Shown here: piece by piece, positions 17,204 to 25,300 of the stretch
Position numbering within the stretch: the first letter of the stretch is position 1
Layout: the number at the start of each line of letters is the position of its first letter
From: Bacilli bacterium
GTDB taxonomy: Bacteria; Bacillota_I; Bacilli_A; RFN20; CAG-288
DNA length: 42,399 nt
Direction of reading: 5' to 3'
Assembly (NCBI GenBank): GCA_017470005.1
Contig: JAFUFH010000083.1
Span: forward strand, 1 to 42,399
The notes under the pieces: generated by a model
What the model saw: the letters and a program-made list of their open reading frames with translations, nothing else
Told to the model about the DNA's origin: nothing
Databases searched by the model: none
Position numbers and translations under genes: made by a program

Positions 17204-18544
17204 CTAATTTAATAAATAAGCCATATATAATGGTATCGTGACAGTTTTATCTTTAACAGATATATTACCATCAATTAGTTTAATAGCCTTATGTACATCA
17301 TATTTATCACTAGTTAATACTTTTTCCAAAGATCTTGCGTTACCATTTCTAGATTTAACCTCTATTAAAGTTATTTCATCATTAAATTTAGATACAAAAT
17401 CTATTTCTAATCCTACAGATTCACTGTAATAATATAAGTTTTTCCCTAATTTTGAAAAAGCATCAGCAATGATATTTTCAAATATGGCTCCCTTATAGAT
17501 TTTTAAATTCCCATTTAAAATATGATTTGTTGTCCCTTTTTCTAGCATGGCGACAAATAAACCGGTATCGGCAAAATAAATCTTAAATTCATCCTCTTTT
17601 TTATAGGCATCTAATGGTAACTCAAGATGAGAAAGATTATGGCATATATTGATTAAGCCAAATTCTTTTAACCACATTATCGAATCATAATACTCTCTTG
17701 CTCTAGCATTTTTATCAATTTCACTATACTTAAATTTCTTGTTTTCTTTCGCTAATTGATTTGGAATAGAATTATATACTTCCATAATCCTTGTTAATTC
17801 TATTCTATTAATTGTCTCTTCTTCATTCTCATCTAAATGTTTTCCAAAATCATCTTTATATTGTTCTAATATAGTTCTTTGTAAATCATAGACTTGATTT
17901 AAATCATTTGTTTGTAAGAATAAATCCACTACATCTGGCATTCCACCCACACATAAATACTCTTTAAAATAGTTCATAAAAAAGATATTTAAAGAATCAC
18001 TGACTTTTTCTTTGTTTAAAAAGCAGTTTTTTACATATTCCAATAAATCTTCACTGATACCTTTTGCTAACAAATATTCCTCAAAATCCATGGGATACAT
18101 TGTTATGGTATATTCAAAACCTGTTGGTACTCCCTTGGATTTCTTTTTATTGTATCCCCTTAATCCTATCAAAGAACCTGTGGCGATAATATCATATCTT
18201 CCATCAATCATAAATGGCTTAATTGCAGATCTTGCATTGGAGCATTCTTGAAGTTCATCAAAAATAATAACCGTTTCATTCGGAACAAATTTAGAATTCG
18301 GAAGTGCAGCCGATAAGTCCCTTACGATATCATTCACTACCAAATCATGATCGAATATTTTTTTTAAGGATGTATTCTCCATGAAATTGATATAAACAAC
18401 ATTTTTATATTTTTCTTTACAATATTGCTTAACAATCGTAGTTTTTCCAACCTGTCTTAAACCTTTGATGACTAAAGCTCGCTTTTTTATTTTAAGCGAA
18501 TCCTCCCATCTTAATATTTCATTCATTATCTTTCTTTTAAACAT
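17204..18544 (-). CDS. AAA-family ATPase with DUF4143 nuclease-like C-terminus (copy 2)
   Basis: A 446-aa COG1373-type protein, the same length as copy 1. Walker A is GLRQVGKTT (residues 28-36) and Walker B is VIIFDE with D96-E97. The C-terminal EIDFVSKF...ITLIEVKSR gives D382, E395 and K397, again a PD-(D/E)XK-like arrangement. Both motifs are intact, so it should be active, but the family's biological role is not settled. A GGAGAT SD lies 10-15 nt before the ATG. Its promoter is embedded in a second 33-bp-period array (18568-18689) of a different sequence. Divergence from copy 1 argues against a recent duplication. Confidence 0.9.
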   Translation of the reverse strand: MFKRKIMNEILRWEDSLKIKKRALVIKGLRQVGKTTIVKQYCKEKYKNVVYINFMENTSLKKIFDHDLVVNDIVRDLSAALPNSKFVPNETVIIFDELQECSNARSAIKPFMIDGRYDIIATGSLIGLRGYNKKKSKGVPTGFEYTITMYPMDFEEYLLAKGISEDLLEYVKNCFLNKEKVSDSLNIFFMNYFKEYLCVGGMPDVVDLFLQTNDLNQVYDLQRTILEQYKDDFGKHLDENEEETINRIELTRIMEVYNSIPNQLAKENKKFKYSEIDKNARAREYYDSIMWLKEFGLINICHNLSHLELPLDAYKKEDEFKIYFADTGLFVAMLEKGTTNHILNGNLKIYKGAIFENIIADAFSKLGKNLYYYSESVGLEIDFVSKFNDEITLIEVKSRNGNARSLEKVLTSDKYDVHKAIKLIDGNISVKDKTVTIPLYMAYLLN

Positions 18545-18564
18545 AAGATACTATCTCCAATCAT

Positions 18565-18593
18565 ATCTTACACGAAATTCAACCCTTTATCAA
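18565..18593 (-). promoter_or_regulatory. Promoter of ATPase copy 2, inside repeat unit 1
   Basis: On the minus strand TTGATA (18588-18593) and TAAGAT (18565-18570) are separated by exactly 17 bp. The spacer and part of the -10 box are made of repeat unit 1. Confidence 0.6.
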
Positions 18594-18689
18594 TAGAGTT
18601 TTACACGAAAATCAATCCTTTTTTCTCTACTTTTTACACGAAAATCAATCCTTTTTAGAACCTCTTTTACACATTTTTGTAAAAAAGGC
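18568..18689. repeat. Four-unit direct repeat, exact 33-bp period, upstream of ATPase copy 2
   Basis: Units begin at 18568, 18601, 18634 and 18667. Units 2 and 3 share TTACACGAAAATCAATCC plus a following T run without mismatch. Unit 1 has a few substitutions. Unit 4 keeps only TTACAC and then diverges into a hairpin (TTTTACA at 18665-18671, TGTAAAA at 18678-18684). The core is about 22-23 bp with a 10-bp variable remainder. The sequence is unrelated to the array at 7240-7359 but the pitch, unit number and place relative to the ATPase are the same. The remaining gap to 18960 holds a terminator (18780-18829) and nothing else I can name. Confidence 0.9.
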
Positions 18690-18779
18690 TTCTCCTACAC
18701 CATTTTAACACAGCTAAAAAACGGCGTCCTAGACTCCTCAAATTCATGCTAAAACACGAATATAATTAAGTCTGCAAAA

Positions 18780-18829
18780 TTTAAAAAGCACGAACGATTC
18801 CTATGTCCTCTTATAGGTGTTGTTCGTGC
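18780..18829 (-). terminator. Intrinsic terminator after the GGDEF-EAL gene (minus strand)
   Basis: Read on the minus strand GCACGAAC (18829-18822) pairs with GTTCGTGC (18795-18788). An inner CCTAT/ATAGG stem extends the hairpin, and TTTTTAAATTTT follows. It lies about 130 nt beyond the stop of the c-di-GMP phosphodiesterase gene. Confidence 0.75.
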
Positions 18830-18960
18830 CATTCGCTTTTAAACTTCTTTTGATATGTTCTTCCACTCTTTTCTTGCTTCCTTCTATCCGTGGTAATAAA
18901 AGAATGTGATCTAATAAATACTCACTTACTAAAGAAGCGTATCAAAGTAATAAAGAGATA

Positions 18961-21126
18961 TTAGAGACCTTCTGTCATAATTCCAAAATGCGTGGAAACA
19001 ATGTTGGTGCCATCGGCAATCTTAGCTGCTAACTCTTCTTTGGGCATCGGTTTACCAAAGAGATATCCTTGTAATCTTTCACATCCGATCTCTTTTAAGA
19101 ATTCTTTCTCTTCGTCGGTTTCTACGCCTTCTGTTAAAGTACGCATAGAAATCTTAGAAGCTAAATCCACAATAGAACGAAGAATGGATTTAGCTTTCGG
19201 ATTGGAAGAGAATCCGGATAAGAACTTCATATCAATCTTTAAGACATCGAAACTGTAATCTTTTAAGACATTTAAAGAAGAATATCCGCTTCCGAAATCA
19301 TCTAACCAAATCGCATATCCTTTTTCTTTCAACGATTTGATGGTTTGATCTAATACAGCGATATTTCCAACCAAAGCAGATTCTGTGATTTCCACATGGA
19401 GATAATCTTTAGGAATCTGATATTTGCTAGTCATCTCTTCTAAGACAGAAACAGGATCCATCAATTCAAAATCTAAACGAGAGAAGTTGACAGAGACAGG
19501 GATGATAGGACGGTGACTATCGATAGCGATTCTTAAGTCTCTACACACTTGCTCTAAGATACAAATATCTAATTTATGAATGAGATGCATCGTCTCTAAA
19601 GCGGGGACAAATTGACCAGGATTCATAAAACCTTTTTCTGGATCAATCCAACGGGCAAGAGCTTCGACACCGCAGAGATTTCCATCCTCAGACCAGACCA
19701 CTGGCTGATAATAAACTTTGATGTAACCTTCTTGTATTGCTTTATCGATATTATTAGAGACAAATCTCATATTTCTTAATACTTGAAGTGCTTTATCATC
19801 ATAGAGTTTATAGAAGACATTTCTATCCATCTTGATAAAGTTGCAAATATATCTTGCCTTGTCAAGACTGTGGCGAGGTTCTTCTTTTGTATCATACAAT
19901 TCATAGATACCACAACAGATATCTAAGCTGACTCCATCAAAGGGAATTCGCACATCTTCTCTTAACGCCTCTAAACGTTTCTCATAATCTTTATAAGAAG
20001 TAAAGATGACAAAGTGATCATCGTTAGCTCTAGTGATATGACAATTTTCAAAGTGTTTTCTTAATAGTTTTGCAAACTGTCTTAAGTATTCATTACCTGT
20101 CGCAAACCCTTTTTGATCGTTCAAGACTTTAAATTCACGAATATCGACATAGATGTAATAATATTGTTCATCTTTATTCTCTAATGAGATTTGATGAGAG
20201 ATATTTAAGAAGTGTTGGAAAGAATCTAATCCGGTCAAATCATCATAATTAGCGATATATTCTAATTCTTCATCTTTTTCGCCTTCTGAGACACGTTGTA
20301 CATAAATAGAGACAGAAATCATCGCTAAGGAGATAAAGAAGGTCAAAAAGTTAACAAAATCGCCTTCTGTAAAGGTAACTTTATCGGGATTCAAGGAAGT
20401 GACAAGATAATAGAAGCCAAAGAAGATAACTCCTAATATAGATAGAGAAATATAAGGCTTCCAAATCAAGAGACAAGCGACATATATGACCATAGTGAGG
20501 AAACAAATCGCTTGATTCTTTTCCACTTTGATCAAATCTGTGTAGGAAACAAAAGTGCCAAAGACGAGACAGATGAGAGCAAATAAGGCAATGGCTGCTA
20601 CAGCGATAGCGACAAAGCTTTTCTTTTTAAACATCTCTAATGTGCTATAAACTAGGATACAAGCAGCAAAGGTAGAAGAAACTATATATAGCATCACTAA
20701 GAGTATCTGAGGAACTAAAACGAATTTGGAAAAGGAAGGTAGAGCTATTTGACCGAAGACTAAGAAGCCATAGAAGAAGGTGATACTAGAGGGAATCAGA
20801 TTTAGAAGCCATTTCTTTAATGGTGACATCTTCTTGCTTAGATAAGTCAAACAGAAGAAGAATAAGGATAGAGCTACAAAGAATAGTAACCAGAAATAAG
20901 AGGTAAATTGGAAGTAGGAAACAATTCCCCATACTTCTCTACCATCTTGACATCGTGGTATCCAATATTTCACCGTCTGTCTAATGATCATCCAAGCCTC
21001 TAAGGAGATGACAACTAAGGACATCAAAAGAGAAGAACGAACATTAGCATCGTTCAAATATTGGTATACATATTTACTATTTCTTTGTATTCCTGTGTAT
21101 TTACGAAAATTTCTCGAAAAATTCAT
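18961..21126 (-). CDS. Membrane c-di-GMP phosphodiesterase, degenerate GGDEF plus intact EAL
   Basis: A 721-aa protein. The first ~270 residues hold about seven to eight hydrophobic segments and may form a membrane sensor. A GGDEF-like domain follows (DLTGLDSFQHFL onward), but its signature is NDDHF (368-372) instead of GGDEF, so cyclase activity is unlikely. The EAL domain keeps EALARW (E488), VSVNFSR, VEITES, WLDDFGSGYSSL, LKIDMKFL, EGVETDEE and LQGYLFGKPMP, the full set of metal and substrate residues. It should hydrolyse c-di-GMP to pGpG. It is divergent from a c-di-GMP riboswitch across a shared intergenic region, so it probably lowers the ligand that switch senses. A GGAAG site precedes the ATG. 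Confidence 0.93.
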   Translation of the reverse strand: MNFSRNFRKYTGIQRNSKYVYQYLNDANVRSSLLMSLVVISLEAWMIIRQTVKYWIPRCQDGREVWGIVSYFQFTSYFWLLFFVALSLFFFCLTYLSKKMSPLKKWLLNLIPSSITFFYGFLVFGQIALPSFSKFVLVPQILLVMLYIVSSTFAACILVYSTLEMFKKKSFVAIAVAAIALFALICLVFGTFVSYTDLIKVEKNQAICFLTMVIYVACLLIWKPYISLSILGVIFFGFYYLVTSLNPDKVTFTEGDFVNFLTFFISLAMISVSIYVQRVSEGEKDEELEYIANYDDLTGLDSFQHFLNISHQISLENKDEQYYYIYVDIREFKVLNDQKGFATGNEYLRQFAKLLRKHFENCHITRANDDHFVIFTSYKDYEKRLEALREDVRIPFDGVSLDICCGIYELYDTKEEPRHSLDKARYICNFIKMDRNVFYKLYDDKALQVLRNMRFVSNNIDKAIQEGYIKVYYQPVVWSEDGNLCGVEALARWIDPEKGFMNPGQFVPALETMHLIHKLDICILEQVCRDLRIAIDSHRPIIPVSVNFSRLDFELMDPVSVLEEMTSKYQIPKDYLHVEITESALVGNIAVLDQTIKSLKEKGYAIWLDDFGSGYSSLNVLKDYSFDVLKIDMKFLSGFSSNPKAKSILRSIVDLASKISMRTLTEGVETDEEKEFLKEIGCERLQGYLFGKPMPKEELAAKIADGTNIVSTHFGIMTEGL

Positions 21127-21149
21127 ATTGCTCGTCTACTTCCAAAGTG

Positions 21150-21155
21150 ATTATA
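21150..21155 (-). promoter_or_regulatory. -10 box of the GGDEF-EAL gene
   Basis: A perfect TATAAT on the minus strand about 25 nt before the start codon. The upstream -35 region is only T-rich, so the promoter is weak or needs an activator. Confidence 0.45.
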
Positions 21156-21314
21156 TAACATATCCGTTAAAAAAAATTCTTTTTTATTTCTTTTTGTGTT
21201 TTTCCATCATTTAATTGTTTTCTTAAAAGAAAACGTCTCATGTTTAGTCACTTTTTCATTTTTGTCTAACATTTTGAAAAAGTAAAAAATTATATTTATA
21301 TAAATATAAATGAC

Positions 21315-21343
21315 TTGCAAAAATGGTTTTTATGTTTTAAAAT
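21315..21343 (+). promoter_or_regulatory. Promoter of the riboswitch transcript
   Basis: TTGCAA (21315-21320) and TAAAAT (21338-21343) are separated by exactly 17 bp. The predicted transcription start, near 21350, coincides with the first nucleotides of the riboswitch aptamer. Confidence 0.75.
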
Positions 21344-21350
21344 TAGTCTA

Positions 21351-21420
21351 GTTAAAAGCAAAGCTGAAGTAATTCAGTGACGCAAAGCTATAGGGTCCAA
21401 TAAGGATAGCCAGTTGCCTA
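21351..21420 (+). promoter_or_regulatory. Cyclic di-GMP-I (GEMM-I) riboswitch aptamer
   Basis: All diagnostic parts of the class I c-di-GMP aptamer are present. The P1 5' strand includes GCAAAG. P2 is CTGAA-GTAA-TTCAG with a GNRA tetraloop. The conserved joining segment GACGCAAAGC follows. P3 is GCTAT/ATAGC with an inner CC-AATAA-GG hairpin and an AGGG bulge that acts as tetraloop receptor. The P1 3' strand contains TTGCC. P1 here is only about 4 bp plus a mismatch. The 3' strand of P1 is shared with the terminator hairpin at 21410, so ligand binding should favour read-through (an ON switch). It controls the two secreted-protein genes downstream. Confidence 0.95.
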
Positions 21421-21447
21421 AAAGATGTTCGGCAGTTGGTCTTTTTT
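21410..21447 (+). terminator. Riboswitch-controlled terminator
   Basis: CCAGTTGCC (21410-21418) pairs with GGCAGTTGG (21431-21439), nine pairs with two G-U, then TCTTTTTT. Its 5' arm overlaps the aptamer P1 3' strand (TTGCC), so the two structures exclude each other. Confidence 0.9.
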
Positions 21448-21454
21448 GATTAAT

Positions 21455-22312
21455 ATGGAAAATAGCTTGAGAAACAAATTAAAGATCATCGCTTCCATTT
21501 CCTTATGTGTGTTCTCTACCATAAGTGTGTTTTCCGGTGTCTTAGCTTGGTTCACTGCTAGAAGAGTCCAGGATCCCGATTCTGATTCGATGAAGGTAGT
21601 CAACCCTACTGGTGTTTTTAAACAATTAACCATTCATAAATGGATTAAAGAAAGTAGCACTTCTGAAAATTATGTTTTCAATTCTACTCCAGATATCATC
21701 TTAAAAAACGATGGTAATAACAACGCTCTCTTTTATGATAATTCTGGAAACCAGATTGTGGATCAAAGCAGTGTTCACTTGAATAATTCCGCTTATGACT
21801 TATTAGACCGTAGACATCCATTGCTAGTCTTGATTGAACTGAATGATAGCAACGAAAACGTTTCTATCCGTTCTCAAATCAAAACTTATTCAGAACAAGA
21901 GATTAATGATGGATATTCTTGTGAGTTTTTAGGGGATAAAAGGGTAAATCATCAAATCTATGATGAAAATAACGTCTTACAAGGAAACTCTACTTCTCTT
22001 AATAACAATGGTAAATTCCCTTTATCTTCTATCATCCAATATAAGGTCCTTACAGGAATGAATGCTGCCACTTATACCTACGCCATTCCTCAATCTTATG
22101 ATTCCATGCTTGTTACAACCAGTATCCCTTACGCAGTCAACAAAAATGAAATCCCTCTTTATTCGGGAACATGGAGTCGTTTTATTCCGATTATTGTGGA
22201 TTATTTTGATACAGCTATCGATATGATTTACGGTAATTATTTGGGTGTCCAATGCATGTCCGATCCGGATTTTGTCATGAATTATTGCTGTGATTTTACT
22301 TTAACGATTTAA
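21455..22312 (+). CDS. Secreted protein with SipW-type signal peptide, under c-di-GMP riboswitch
   Basis: A 285-aa protein. Its N-terminus (NKLKIIASISLCVFSTISVFSGVLAWFTARR in outline; key end GVLAWFT) matches the signal class used by TasA/camelysin-like matrix proteins that are cut by the special signal peptidase SipW. The mature part is rich in N, S, D and beta-prone residues and has no catalytic motif that I recognise. The ATG at 21455 is chosen because an earlier in-frame ATG at 21425 lies in the loop of the riboswitch terminator. No SD precedes it, only 7 nt after the terminator's T run. It is the first gene of a two-gene operon and is likely an extracellular matrix or adhesin component. 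Confidence 0.8.
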   Translation: MENSLRNKLKIIASISLCVFSTISVFSGVLAWFTARRVQDPDSDSMKVVNPTGVFKQLTIHKWIKESSTSENYVFNSTPDIILKNDGNNNALFYDNSGNQIVDQSSVHLNNSAYDLLDRRHPLLVLIELNDSNENVSIRSQIKTYSEQEINDGYSCEFLGDKRVNHQIYDENNVLQGNSTSLNNNGKFPLSSIIQYKVLTGMNAATYTYAIPQSYDSMLVTTSIPYAVNKNEIPLYSGTWSRFIPIIVDYFDTAIDMIYGNYLGVQCMSDPDFVMNYCCDFTLTI

Positions 22313-25300
22313 ATGATGAAAAAATTAAAAATGTTTCTTCCCGCACTCATGGTGGCATTCTCTCTCGTTGCTAGCTTGACTGCATCCATCGCTTGGTTTA
22401 CTTCCACTACTATGGTGGAAAAGAACAATTTGTTAGATGGTGGCACAAAAGGTGCCTATTTTGCCTATGGCGATGGAAAATCTGCTGGTACTGCTTATGG
22501 AATCAAACACCCTGTCCATTTATATAACTTAGCTTGGCTTCAATATTTAGGCTTTATCAACGATGGAACCATCGGTGCTGGTGAAAATAAAATCACCTAT
22601 TTTGAATTAGCGGATGATTTGAATATGAGTGGTTGGGTCATTCCCCCTATCGGCACAGAAAAAGATCCCTTCTTTGGTATTGTCAATGGTAAAAACCACA
22701 CCATTTCCAATCTCACTGTCAGCAATGCTTTCAATGACTATAAGTCGCAGCATCCCACAGCCATCAGCGGTTTTGATGCCAACAATCCTGCTCCTCACAT
22801 CGTCGGTTTATTTGGTGTGGTAGGATCTTATAACAACATTAATAATACCGAATACACTTCAAACATTTATGGCACTAGCGCTAATGCTATTTATGCTTTC
22901 AATATCAATGGTGCTACTATCAAGACAGGAGTCAGTGATAGTTTGATGGGTGTTTTAGCTGGATATGTTAATGGCCCCATCGAAAACTGTGGTATTTCTA
23001 ATTCTTCTCTTTCTTTATCTAATGCAACAGTGTACTCTCCAACCGGTGCAACTTGGTCCAACATCTCAGATTATTCTGTTATTGGGTATTGTACTGACGC
23101 TTATAAAGATAAAGTAAATCATTCCGTAACCACAATGTATCAACCTACAACCCCTGTTTCTAGTGATGTCATCGTTCAAGAAGATGGCGAAAACCAAGGC
23201 TGGGGTGGATCTATCCCAATGAGTGAAATATTTGATAATCTTGCAAAGGTTAAAAAAAGTGCTGTTGAAAGTGGAGCTCCGCAATATCCTACTGCTAAAA
23301 CCGTTAACTATAGATATGACGGTACAATTGAAACAGAAACTTATGATCCAAGCAGCTATACTTCTACAACAAATATGCAAGGGAAAGAAAACCAAAGCCG
23401 TTTTTCTAACCCTGATACAGACAGAGACTATAATTATTTCACTTATGAGCAAACAGATGGAGGAGAGGTTACAGCCTCTTACTCAATTACAAACTATAAT
23501 TCAAGTCTATTTACTTGTTTAACTGGTAAAAAAACCGTTTACGTAACAAATGAATTGACAACCACAAAGAATTATTTCAAGGATACGGAACGTTTTTATA
23601 TCACTTACTCTGATGCTGAAACTACCCATTATTTAAGTTTAAATGGCACTACTATTTCAGATGTCAGTACAACAGGAAATACACCTCCTGCAGATGCAAC
23701 AGCTTGGTGCTTTGATACGAATAACCGACTTTACACATTTGATGCAAACAATCACACCTCTTCTCAAAGTATAACTTATTTAAGAAATTATAGTAACACG
23801 CTTTCTACGGGATCTATTGATCAAGCTAGCACTTGGACTAGTAATAATTCTCGCACATATTTCCTAAATAATAGGTATAAAATATACTTTAATGGAACAA
23901 ACTGGGTATTAAATCCATACTATGTAAACATTAGTACCACTGATGGCACTATTATGACACATACTGGAACAACTCTAAATACTGGTGGCACAGATAGGAA
24001 TTTCCTTTATGATGGTACTGGATATTACGTTTTAAGTGATAGCACAAAATACTATCTTAGATATAGCAATAGAAGTGTCAATCTATCCACTGGTACTACT
24101 AATCTTTTTACTTCTACTAGTGCAAACGAATTCGGTGAAGCTAGCAACACATATTTGCAATATTATAACAGTAGATATTATTACATTTATTACAGCAGTG
24201 GATGGACTAGATCCAGAGACTATGCATCTCGGTTTAATATCACCTTAGCCAATGACCAGAATTTATCTTGTCCTGCTGCCTCTAGTGCAAAGAAATACAC
24301 TACGGAAGAAATCACAGAAGACGCCCCTCTTGAATTGATTCCCACTTTCTTCCCATTAAAACAAGGGAATGAAGAATACGGGCAGGAACAAAGATATGTC
24401 TTCTATTATACCAATGGCAATACTAGATATTATTTATGCTTTGATGGAACTATTTATCCCACTTATGTCAGTAGTACTACTAATGAAATTCCAGAAACTG
24501 CTACCTTAATGATGGTTGATAATAATGGATATATTAGGCCAGTAGATCATCCCGAATATTATCTATGTTTGTATTACTATTACAACGCACAACCCATTTT
24601 TTATACATCAACTCAAAATAATATAATCCGAATGACATTTAATAATAATAGAGTTTCGGCATATTATAATCGCAATTATTATTTAACTTTTTCAAACGGC
24701 TGGTCAATGTCTACCACTACATCTACAATTAATAGAAGCACAAAAACGATTGATGTTTCTGGTGGTACTGGTGTCCCTTTGTCAACCAACACTGGTTATG
24801 TCGTTAGTGGGGGCAATTACTGGGTAGATCAATTTGGGGATATTCGCTTTGGTCAATTTGCTAAAACAACTTATTTGCCTCATTCTCTAGATACCATATA
24901 TACAATTCAAAGTCCTAATCCAGGCAATTCAAACAACAGTATTGAAATTTCAACTAGTGACCTATATGAAGACAGTAACAGAAAACAAGTGTTCGAAAAA
25001 TCCAAAAAATATATGCAAGATAATTTGGATAAAACATCTTTTATTTCTGGTCTTCACTTTATGTCAGCAACAATTAACAAAAATAGTACTACAATTATTC
25101 CAAAGGCTATCGTTAATGGTACTACATATTCTAATTTCGAGGTCCCAAACGACTGCATCGACTTTAATCTAAAAGAAAAAGGCTATATTAACTTCTTTGC
25201 AGGCTCTTATTTCCAAAATCAAACTTCAGGCAAAAATGATTCTTTCTTTACCCTTCACGAAATTCAACGTGGATCTAACCCTTCTAATAGTAGTAATCCT

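Noticed and set aside
5871-18544. The two DUF4143 ATPases as borders of a transposon carrying the giant-protein operon
   Set aside because: Their sequences and arrays are different, there are no terminal inverted repeats, and no transposase or integrase lies between them.
21425-21455. Earlier ATG at 21425 as start of the first SipW-type protein
   Set aside because: It lies in the loop of the riboswitch terminator, has no SD, and would add residues ahead of a normal signal peptide.
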